Assembly (NCBI GenBank): GCA_017460245.1
Contig: JAFUBK010000097.1
Location: 1-5,045, forward strand
Direction: 5' to 3'
DNA length: 5,045 bases
Origin: Bacilli bacterium
GTDB taxonomy: Bacteria > Bacillota_I > Bacilli_A > RF39 > UBA660
Notes under the pieces: generated by a model
Told to the model about the DNA's origin: nothing
Seen by the model: the letters and a program-made list of their open reading frames with translations, nothing else
Database searches by the model: none
Program-made: the position numbers and the translations under genes
Part shown: piece after piece, positions 1 through 4,958 of the stretch
Position numbering within the stretch: position 1 is the first letter of the stretch
Layout of the letters: every line of letters starts with the position of its first letter

Positions 1-1
1 A

Positions 2-181
2 TTTTTAAATTTGGATACTTCTTTTATACCAGAAACTTATGATAAAGGGTATTTATATGGGCATACAGAAAATTTTTTATTTGTTAAAGTAAAAGGCGAA
101 AAGGCATTATTAGGCAAATGCGTTAATATTAAAACCAAAGACATTGTTTATCCTTACATGCTTGCTGATTTGACACATTAA
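2..181 (+). CDS. mtaB: tRNA methylthiotransferase, MtaB-like, C-terminal TRAM domain (5' end outside window)
   Basis: Only the last 59 codons are present, ending in TAA at 179-181. The visible part contains GYLYGHTENFLFVKVKG, then a segment around LLGKCVNIKT. This is the pattern of the RNA-binding TRAM beta-barrel that closes radical-SAM methylthiotransferases. The GHTxNxxxVxV form resembles MtaB, which adds a methylthio group to t6A37 of tRNAs decoding ANN codons, more than MiaB or RimO. The radical-SAM CxxxCxxC cluster and the N-terminal domain lie upstream of the window, so the subfamily is an inference. There is no hairpin plus T-tract after the stop, so some transcripts may read into the next gene 41 bp downstream. 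The promoter of that gene overlaps the last codons here. Confidence 0.72.
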   Translation, partial: FLNLDTSFIPETYDKGYLYGHTENFLFVKVKGEKALLGKCVNIKTKDIVYPYMLADLTH

Positions 182-198
182 AAACTTATTGTTAAAAT
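170..198 (+). promoter_or_regulatory. Sigma-70-type promoter for the 214-aa membrane protein
   Basis: A perfect -35 box TTGACA lies at 170-175. After a 17-bp spacer comes the -10 box TAAAAT at 193-198, one mismatch from consensus. The -35 box is written in the last codons of the upstream methylthiotransferase gene (Leu-Thr-His-stop). Transcription would start near 205, just ahead of the ribosome site AAGGGGGA at 210-217. This is the only promoter in the window with both boxes close to consensus. Confidence 0.7.
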
Positions 199-222
199 AG
201 GTTTGCTGTAAGGGGGATTTAT

Positions 223-867
223 ATGAAAAATCAAATTTTGAATGAACTAAGGGATATTTTTTTAGAAGTTAAAGGTAATAGTATTGATACTTTATCTTTA
301 TATGAAAATTGGAGTGAAGTTGTTGGAGCTTTGCGTCACGAAAGTCCTGAAGAGAAGATGGATGCGGATAGAATAGTTTATGGAACGTGCAATGGAAAAA
401 ATTATGGTGCTACAACGGTTGAACTGGCTTTATGTGAGATAAAACATGGATCTAAATTATTAGATGATTTTACTTGTAAATCTAGAGAAAAAATCAAAAA
501 AGATTTAGAGCTTAGAAGATATTCTAGAAATAAAAATGGTGTTATTGATAGATATAAAAGAGTTAGAAAATTTAAAGTATTTAAAAATACTAGTGATTTT
601 TTTAAAAATCATAAAAATCCAATAATTGTGGGAACAATGGCAGCAATTCTTGTTTCTGGTGTTTTTGGTTTAAGCATGGTAGATTCTAATAATTTTAAAG
701 ATGCTACTAAAATTTACGAATCTTATGATTTACCTAATGAAATTTTTGGTGATTATGATTTGGTTAGACAAAATAATGGTATTTATTTACTTAAAAATTC
801 TGAAGATATGCTTGTTTATTCATATAATGGTATTACTGCTGATGAGGCAGTGACTTATGCGAAATAG
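223..867 (+). CDS. Hypothetical single-pass membrane protein, 214 aa
   Basis: I do not recognise this family. The ATG at 223 has a strong ribosome site (AAGGGGGA, 210-217) five bases upstream. Residues 1-85 are mixed and acidic to neutral. Residues about 86-132 are very rich in Lys and Arg (for example KKDLELRRYSR). One hydrophobic span lies at about 133-153 (PIIVGTMAAILVSGVFGLSM). The tail of about 60 residues is rich in Asp, Asn and Tyr. By the positive-inside rule the N-terminal two-thirds should be cytoplasmic and the tail outside. There is no signal peptide and no recognisable catalytic motif. It has its own good promoter and its own terminator, so it is probably a monocistronic gene, though read-through from upstream is possible. 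The stop is TAG, followed two codons later by another TAG and then TAA. The basic cytoplasmic stretch could bind nucleic acid or lipid head groups, but nothing in the sequence proves that. Confidence 0.85.
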   Translation: MKNQILNELRDIFLEVKGNSIDTLSLYENWSEVVGALRHESPEEKMDADRIVYGTCNGKNYGATTVELALCEIKHGSKLLDDFTCKSREKIKKDLELRRYSRNKNGVIDRYKRVRKFKVFKNTSDFFKNHKNPIIVGTMAAILVSGVFGLSMVDSNNFKDATKIYESYDLPNEIFGDYDLVRQNNGIYLLKNSEDMLVYSYNGITADEAVTYAK

Positions 868-891
868 TTCTAGTAATAGGACTATTTTTTT
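862..891 (+). terminator. Rho-independent terminator of the membrane-protein gene
   Basis: A 9-bp stem pairs 862-870 with 879-887 (seven Watson-Crick pairs at the base, then one G-U and one C-G). It has an 8-base loop and a run of T to position 891. The stop codon TAG (865-867) lies inside the left arm. The T-run flows directly into the extended -10 of the next gene, so the terminator and the next promoter share bases. Confidence 0.7.
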
Positions 892-911
892 GTTATAATT
901 GTGTTGGTGAA
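891..911 (+). promoter_or_regulatory. Extended -10 promoter plus ribosome site for recD2
   Basis: TGTTATAAT at 891-899 is a perfect extended -10 (TG-N-TATAAT). No good -35 is present at the expected position (871-876), as is common with extended -10 promoters. The Shine-Dalgarno site GGTGAA (906-911) begins seven bases after the -10 box and leaves five bases (counted from GGTGA) before ATG 916. The transcript should start at about 906, giving a leader of about ten bases. This spacing rules out the GTG at 901 as the start and favours ATG 916. Confidence 0.62.
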
Positions 912-915
912 GCAT

Positions 916-2256
916 ATGAAGTACTATATTAAAGGAATTTATCGGAAAAGTATTTTTATGTCAGATAAAGGCTATATAATTGGTCTTTTTAAAGTTAAGG
1001 AAACTAATATAGTTTCACTTGAGGAATATGTTAATAAAACAATTACTTTTACAGGATATTTTCATGAGTTGTCGTTAGATGATTCATATGTTTTTTATGG
1101 TGATGTAGTTATTCATCCGCGATATGGAATGCAGTTTAATGTTTCAGAATATGAGAAGTTGAAACCGACTGATAAGGAAGGCGTTGTAGAGTTTTTGTCT
1201 AGTGATTTATTTCCTGGAATTGGCGAAGTAATGGCAAAAACGATTGTAGATACTTTAGGTGAAGGGGCATTGGATGAAATTTTAAAAGATAAGTCTTGTT
1301 TGAGTTTGGTTCCTAAATTAACACAAAAGAAAATTGATAAAATATATGATGTTTTATCTAAATATGATGAAAGTCATCAAACTATTGTATTTTTAACAGA
1401 AATGGGTTTTTCTATGAAAGATGCTTTGATTATTTATAATCAGTATAAACACTTTACAATGGATGTTATAAATAAAAATATATATAAATTATCATATGAT
1501 ATTCCAGAAATTTCTTTTTTAAAAATCGATTCAATTGCTTTAAAACAAGATGTTAAACTTGATGATGAACGAAGAGTAAAGGCGGCTATTTTATATGTTA
1601 TGAATGGTTTGTGTTATCAAAATGGAGATGCTTTTTTAACTAGAAAGCAAATTGTTTTGGCTACTACTAGATATTTAAAAATTGAGATAAATGATTATGA
1701 TGCATATTTTAAGCAGATGGAAGAAGAATATAAAATTAGAATAGTAAATGACGATATTTATTTAAAAGAAATATGGGATGCAGAAGAAAGCGTTATTGAT
1801 AAAATCTATATGTTAAGTAATAAAAAAATTTCTAAATATGATAATTTGGAAAAACAAATAAATGTTTTAGAAGAAGAAAGTAGCATAGTTTATAACGATA
1901 AGCAAAAGGAAGCGATTATTAAATCTTTAGAAAACAATGTGCTTATTATAACTGGTGGTCCTGGTACTGGTAAGACTACGATTATTAAGGCTATTACACA
2001 ATTATATGGACGACTTAATAAATTAAATTATGATGGAGTGGTTAAGGAACTTGCTTTACTAGCACCAACTGGTAGGGCTAGTAAAAGATTATCTGAAGCT
2101 ACGTTACTTCCAGCTTCGACTATTCATAGGTTTTTAAAATGGAATAAAGATACTAATGAATTTTTGATTAATGAGGCGAATAAAGATTTTAGTAAGCTTG
2201 TTATTATTGAGGAGGTTAGTATGATTGATATTCATTTATTTGATAGTTTATTATAG
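916..2256 (+). CDS. recD2: RecD2 N-terminal part (OB/HhH domains, motifs I-II), 446 aa
   Basis: This is the product made if TAG 2254 is a true stop. Residues 1 to about 90 form the N-terminal OB-like region. FPGIGEVMAKTIVDTLGEGA at about 99-118 is a helix-hairpin-helix DNA-binding segment. A helical linker region follows. The RecA-like 1A domain starts with the Q-motif-like NDKQKEAI and the Walker A loop GGPGTGKTT (residues 347-355, Lys353). Motif Ia is APTGRASKRLSEA, followed by STIHRFLKW. Walker B reads VIIEEVSMID, with Glu432 where the family has Asp (usual DEAS/DEFS). The fragment ends 14 residues later, at DSLL, before motif III. It cannot form a complete ATPase site alone, since the second RecA lobe and the arginine finger are missing. 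The start ATG 916 is chosen by the promoter and ribosome-site spacing. Confidence 0.72.
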   Translation: MKYYIKGIYRKSIFMSDKGYIIGLFKVKETNIVSLEEYVNKTITFTGYFHELSLDDSYVFYGDVVIHPRYGMQFNVSEYEKLKPTDKEGVVEFLSSDLFPGIGEVMAKTIVDTLGEGALDEILKDKSCLSLVPKLTQKKIDKIYDVLSKYDESHQTIVFLTEMGFSMKDALIIYNQYKHFTMDVINKNIYKLSYDIPEISFLKIDSIALKQDVKLDDERRVKAAILYVMNGLCYQNGDAFLTRKQIVLATTRYLKIEINDYDAYFKQMEEEYKIRIVNDDIYLKEIWDAEESVIDKIYMLSNKKISKYDNLEKQINVLEEESSIVYNDKQKEAIIKSLENNVLIITGGPGTGKTTIIKAITQLYGRLNKLNYDGVVKELALLAPTGRASKRLSEATLLPASTIHRFLKWNKDTNEFLINEANKDFSKLVIIEEVSMIDIHLFDSLL

Positions 2257-3126
2257 GGTATTACTAGCAATATTAAATTAATACTTGTTGGTGATTATAA
2301 CCAGCTTCCAAGTGTTGGACCGGGGCAAGTTTTAAAAGATTTAATTGAAAGTGATGTTATAGACACGGTTCATTTGGACAGACTTTATAGGCAAGATGAA
2401 AATTCTTATATTCCTTCTTTGGCTTTAGAAATAAAAGAAGGTGAACTTAGCGAAAGTTTTTTAGAAACAAAAAGTGATTATACTTTTTTACAGTGTGGTC
2501 CAGCTTCGATTAAAAATAATTTAAAAAATCTTTGTAAACAGATAGTTGATAAGGGTTATAATTATAAGGATATTCAAGTGCTTGCTCCTATGTATAAAGG
2601 TGAAAATGGTATAGATTTACTTAATAAGGAACTTCAAGATATTTTTAACCCGAAAACTGCTGAAAAAAGAGAAATTAAATATGGTGATGTTACTTTTAGG
2701 GAAAATGATAAAGTTTTGCAACTTGTTAATATGCCAGATGATAATGTATATAATGGCGATATTGGCGTTATTAAATATATTAAATATGGTAATACTAGTA
2801 AAAGTGGGAAGAATGAAATTTATGTTGATTTTGATGGTAATGTTGTTAAATATGGACCTAAAGATTTTGTTAAAATTAAGCACGGTTTTATTATAAGTAT
2901 TCATAAGAGTCAAGGTAGTGAATTTAAAATTGTGGTGATGCCAATTACTAATGCTTATTATAGAATGCTTTATAGAAAACTTATTTATACTGGTGTGACT
3001 AGAGCAAAAAAGAAGCTTATTATGGTGGGAGAAGCTATGGCTTTTGTTTCTAGTGTAAGGAATAATAACGAATATGGAAGAAATTCTAAACTTTTAGATA
3101 AACTTGTGTATAAATTTAATAATTAA
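2257..3126 (+). CDS. recD2: RecD2 C-terminal part (motifs III-VI), downstream of the TAG
   Basis: This stretch is the in-frame continuation of the helicase, 289 codons plus TAA. It holds motif III (LVGDYNQLPSVGPG, Gly at residue 459 of the full frame), the motif IV region LDRLYRQ, an SH3-like insert near NDKVLQLVNMPDDNVYNGD, the HKSQGSEF motif (663-669) and the last motif TGVTRAKKKL (692-701, Arg696). No independent start is convincing. The first in-frame start-like codon is TTG 2374, with no ribosome site and already past motif III. The first in-frame ATG is at 2590. If translated alone from either it would lack essential parts, so a product is expected only by readthrough of the TAG or in a population carrying the intact codon. 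Confidence 0.65.
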   Translation, partial: GITSNIKLILVGDYNQLPSVGPGQVLKDLIESDVIDTVHLDRLYRQDENSYIPSLALEIKEGELSESFLETKSDYTFLQCGPASIKNNLKNLCKQIVDKGYNYKDIQVLAPMYKGENGIDLLNKELQDIFNPKTAEKREIKYGDVTFRENDKVLQLVNMPDDNVYNGDIGVIKYIKYGNTSKSGKNEIYVDFDGNVVKYGPKDFVKIKHGFIISIHKSQGSEFKIVVMPITNAYYRMLYRKLIYTGVTRAKKKLIMVGEAMAFVSSVRNNNEYGRNSKLLDKLVYKFNN

Positions 3127-3136
3127 TTTCATAATA

Positions 3137-3167
3137 GTAATGTATGTTATTACATACCATCATTTTT
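3137..3167 (+). terminator. Weak hairpin after recD2, possible terminator
   Basis: Two mutually exclusive 5-bp stems overlap here: 3137-3141 with 3149-3153, and 3142-3146 with 3153-3157. Five T (3163-3167) follow after a short gap. The stems are short and AT-rich, so this could be a poor terminator for recD2 or chance structure. If it does not work, the microprotein gene is co-transcribed with recD2. No clear -10 box precedes the microprotein, which agrees with co-transcription. Confidence 0.25.
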
Positions 3168-3186
3168 CTAGCAAGTGGGTGATAAA

Positions 3187-3339
3187 TTGGATACAATGAG
3201 AGATATGGCTTTTATGGCTGCAGGGTCAGATTCTATGTATTTATTTATGAAGTATAAAAAGCCGATTACGAAAACTATACAAGATACTTTGGATAAAGAA
3301 TCTAAAATGGTTAATAATATGTTAGAAGATATGATGTAA
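3187..3339 (+). CDS. Methionine-rich microprotein, 50 aa
   Basis: The frame opens at TTG 3187 and ends at TAA 3337-3339. The start is chosen because the ribosome site GGGTGAT (3177-3183) leaves four bases from GGTGA to the TTG, the same spacing as at the HAD gene. The ATG at 3196 would be 13 bases away. The product has ten Met in 50 residues. They sit at 1, 4, 7, 10, 17, 21, 41, 45, 49 and 50, spaced by three or four, as on one face of a helix. The N-terminal part (MAFMAAGSDSMYLFM) is mildly hydrophobic. It is followed by a basic KYKK turn and a charged helical tail ending LEDMM. The layout recalls short YtxH-like proteins of Firmicutes with a hydrophobic N-terminus and a helical tail, but the hydrophobic part is weak and the family is not certain. 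A strong terminator directly follows, which supports a real gene. Confidence 0.68.
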   Translation: MDTMRDMAFMAAGSDSMYLFMKYKKPITKTIQDTLDKESKMVNNMLEDMM

Positions 3340-3342
3340 ATT

Positions 3343-3373
3343 AAACCTCCTTTTGGAGGTTTTTATTTTTTTT
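3343..3373 (+). terminator. Strong rho-independent terminator after the microprotein gene
   Basis: A perfect 8-bp stem pairs AAACCTCC (3343-3350) with GGAGGTTT (3355-3362). It has a TTTT loop and is followed by a long T-rich tract to 3373. It starts three bases after the microprotein stop codon. This is the clearest terminator in the window. It also shows that any HAD start upstream of about 3373 is wrong. Confidence 0.88.
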
Positions 3374-3382
3374 AAATTGGTA

Positions 3383-3399
3383 TATAATATTGTTGGTGA
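3383..3399 (+). promoter_or_regulatory. -10 box plus ribosome site for the HAD phosphatase
   Basis: A consensus TATAAT lies at 3383-3388, ten bases after the terminator T-tract. No convincing -35 is visible in the T-rich sequence 17 bp upstream. The ribosome site GGTGA (3395-3399) leaves four bases before ATG 3404. The predicted start of transcription is at about 3395, so the leader would be only about nine bases. The arrangement closely matches the one in front of recD2. Confidence 0.55.
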
Positions 3400-3403
3400 T
3401 AGT

Positions 3404-4081
3404 ATGAAAATGGTGGTATCTGATTTTGATAAAACTTTATTTACTTTAGATTATGATAAAAATATTGAGGCTGTAAATAAATTTGTTGCTAGAGGAAATA
3501 TATTTGTTATTGCGACTGGACGAAATTTAGTAAGTATAAAACCTGATTTGGATGAAAAATTAAATTTTAGTTATCTTATTTGTAATGATGGCGGAGCTAT
3601 TTATGATAACAATTTTAATGTTTTATATCGTAAAGATATTGATGATGATGTTTCGTTAGAGGTATTTGATATTTTAAAGAAAGCTGCTAGTGTTGGTGGA
3701 CCTCTTATAGATTTAACAGAAGGTTATTGTGATGTTTACGCTAAAGCTGCCAATGCAATAGTTGCGCGTATTATTGATGAGGAAAAAGCAGCCATTTTAC
3801 TTGATAAAATTCTTTTAAAATATCCTTTAGTAATGGGATATATGAGTGATAATTGGGTTAATATTGATGATATATCGGTTAATAAAGGTAATGGTGTTAA
3901 AAAATTATGTGAAATTATTAATTATAATTATGCTGATGTTTATGCTGTTGGCGATAATATTAACGATATTTCAATGTGTAGTATTTGTCATGGTATAGCT
4001 ATGGAAAATGGCCAAAGCAGTCTTAAGGATGTTTGTGAAGATACTTGTAAAAATGTTGCGGAGCTAATCAATCGATTATGA
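3404..4081 (+). CDS. HAD-superfamily Cof-type phosphatase, 225 aa
   Basis: All four HAD motifs are present in order. Motif I is DFDKT (residues 7-11, nucleophile Asp7 and acid/base Asp9). Motif II is in VIATGR (37-40). Motif III is Lys161 in NKGNGV. Motif IV is GDNINDISM (183-191, Asp184 and Asp188 binding magnesium). NDGG (61-64), just after the first half of the core, and the cap of about 80 residues between NDGG and Lys161 mark the Cof/IIB type. Such enzymes are cytosolic and dephosphorylate sugar phosphates, flavin or nucleotide precursors. The substrate cannot be read from sequence. At 225 residues it is shorter than the usual 250-290. The start ATG 3404 is set by the ribosome site at 3395-3399. 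An upstream ATG at 3353 lies in the terminator and would put 17 extra residues before the beta-strand that carries motif I. It stops with TGA, where the family's last helix ends. Confidence 0.9.
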   Translation: MKMVVSDFDKTLFTLDYDKNIEAVNKFVARGNIFVIATGRNLVSIKPDLDEKLNFSYLICNDGGAIYDNNFNVLYRKDIDDDVSLEVFDILKKAASVGGPLIDLTEGYCDVYAKAANAIVARIIDEEKAAILLDKILLKYPLVMGYMSDNWVNIDDISVNKGNGVKKLCEIINYNYADVYAVGDNINDISMCSICHGIAMENGQSSLKDVCEDTCKNVAELINRL

Positions 4082-4093
4082 AAGTTATTATGG

Positions 4094-4126
4094 AACTATG
4101 GTATTTAGTATATTATAGTTTTTTTT
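4094..4126 (+). terminator. Rho-independent terminator of the HAD gene
   Basis: An 11-bp stem pairs 4094-4104 with 4110-4120, with a 5-base loop and two G-U pairs in the middle. It is followed by T to 4126. The stem is almost all A-U and so thermodynamically weak, but it is long and well placed 13 bases after the HAD stop codon. Confidence 0.62.
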
Positions 4127-4141
4127 GTAAATATTAAAGTT

Positions 4142-4921
4142 ATGAAAAAAATTTTGTTTACTGGTGCAAGAAGTGGAATTATTAATAGAGTTATTGACAA
4201 CATTCTTAACGATTATTATATATATTTAACTGTTCATACAGAAAGTGAACTAAAGATTGTAAAGGAGAAGTATAAAAAATATAATAATGTTGAGTGTTTT
4301 AAACTTGATGTTTTATCTAAAAGTGACCAAAAAAAGATTAGTGATTTAGATATTGATATTTTTGTTAGTAATGCAGCGATGGGCGAGAGTGGGTCGATGG
4401 AAGAAATTGATATGGATAAAGTTAGAACAAATTTTGAAGTTAATGTTTTTGCTAATTTTGAGATAGTTCAAATAGTTTTAAAAAAAATGATAGCAAAAGG
4501 TAGAGGGAAAATTATTATGATTTCTTCGCTTGCAGGAATACTTCCAATACCTTTTTTAGGTTCTTACTGTGCTAGTAAGGCAAGCATTATTAAAATGACT
4601 GAAGCTTTGAATTTAGAAATGAAATTACTTGATTGTAAGATTGATGTTTGTTTAATAGAACCAGGACTTTATAAAACGGGATTTAATAAGTTAATGTTTG
4701 ATAAAAAATATGAATGGATGGATATTAATTCTTATTTTAATAGACAAATTGATATTATAAGGAAAAGTGAGAATATTGTACTTTATTTATTTGAGAGAAA
4801 AAGCTTAAATAGTATTGTTAAAAAAATTATAAAAGCTATAAAAAAAGATAATCCAAATTTTATTTATAGAGCGCCTTTTTTACAGTCTTTGGGAGTAAAA
4901 ATATATTATTTATTTAATTAA
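4142..4921 (+). CDS. Short-chain dehydrogenase/reductase (SDR), 259 aa
   Basis: This is a classical SDR with a Rossmann fold that binds NAD(P). The nucleotide loop is TGARSGI (7-13), just after a first beta-strand that starts at residue 3, so ATG 4142 fits the fold. The acidic LDV (Asp56) and NAA (77-79) follow. The catalytic set is Asn101, Ser129 (ISSLAG), Tyr142 and Lys146 (YCASK), and Ser to Tyr has the normal 12-residue gap. The PG motif is at 174-175. The last glycine of TGxxxGxG is replaced by Ile14. The tail ends in a hydrophobic, aromatic stretch (LQSLGVKIYYLF) that might touch a membrane. The substrate is unknown. No ribosome site stands in front of the ATG, and the start lies only 15 bases after the previous terminator, so the message may be leaderless or nearly so. 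A TATTAT at 4111-4116 inside that terminator is a weak -10 candidate. Confidence 0.9.
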   Translation: MKKILFTGARSGIINRVIDNILNDYYIYLTVHTESELKIVKEKYKKYNNVECFKLDVLSKSDQKKISDLDIDIFVSNAAMGESGSMEEIDMDKVRTNFEVNVFANFEIVQIVLKKMIAKGRGKIIMISSLAGILPIPFLGSYCASKASIIKMTEALNLEMKLLDCKIDVCLIEPGLYKTGFNKLMFDKKYEWMDINSYFNRQIDIIRKSENIVLYLFERKSLNSIVKKIIKAIKKDNPNFIYRAPFLQSLGVKIYYLFN

Positions 4922-4958
4922 AAAAAGACTAGCGTTTAATGGTTAAAACGTAGTCTTT
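4920..4958 (-). terminator. Rho-independent terminator of the minus-strand gene, overlapping its coding end
   Basis: Positions 4924-4937 pair with 4946-4958 (13 bp, one bulged G at 4932). On the minus strand the hairpin is followed by a T-run from 4926 to 4920. On the plus strand no useful T-run follows, so it serves mainly the minus-strand gene. It may also stall plus-strand transcripts leaving the SDR gene. The last codons and the TAG stop of the minus-strand gene lie in the hairpin. Confidence 0.72.

Larger units (their letters stand above)
916..3126 (+). pseudogene. recD2: recD2-type helicase gene interrupted by an in-frame TAG
   Basis: Read as one frame from ATG 916 to TAA 3124-3126 this locus spans 736 sense positions, the usual size of RecD2 helicases. 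It carries all helicase motifs in order. Only codon 447, TAG at 2254-2256, breaks it. The frame is intact on both sides, and the sequence right after the TAG continues into motif III (GDYNQLPSVGPGQ). The family usually has Lys, Arg or Gln at this position, and a single base change from AAG, CAG or GAG would give TAG. RecD2 is a 5'-3' SF1B DNA helicase acting in DNA repair and replication-fork maintenance without RecBC. Split here, the ATP site is divided: Walker A and B lie before the stop, motifs III-VI after it. The likely readings are a recent nonsense mutation, a read or assembly error, or suppression of the TAG. There are no frameshifts and no other stops, so any inactivation is young. 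Confidence 0.8.

Noticed and set aside
901..915. GTG at 901 (or GTG 907) as the recD2 start
   Set aside because: GTG 901 begins two bases after the -10 box, upstream of the predicted transcript start, and GTG 907 lies in the ribosome site. ATG 916 has correct spacing and fits the family N-terminus.
2681..2896. Plus-strand 71-codon frame of Met/Leu/Ile
   Set aside because: It is an out-of-frame reading of the conserved recD2 gene, hydrophobic only because of T-rich codons.
2617..2913. Minus-strand 98-codon frame
   Set aside because: It lies opposite the RecD2 motif region. The product is an Asn/Ile/Phe-rich shadow of AT-rich sequence with no ribosome site.
2374..3126. Separate gene starting at TTG 2374
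   Set aside because: It is the same frame as recD2 and simply the tail of that gene. There is no ribosome site, and helicase sequence continues unbroken between the TAG and this codon.
3343..3362. CCTCC/GGAGG inverted repeat as a ribosome site or anti-SD element
   Set aside because: The perfect stem, 4-base loop and T-tract right after a stop codon identify it as a terminator. No start codon follows the GGAGG at suitable distance.
3353..3403. Longer HAD protein starting at ATG 3353
   Set aside because: The extra 17 codons lie in the upstream terminator and the -10/ribosome-site region. The HAD fold begins right at ATG 3404.
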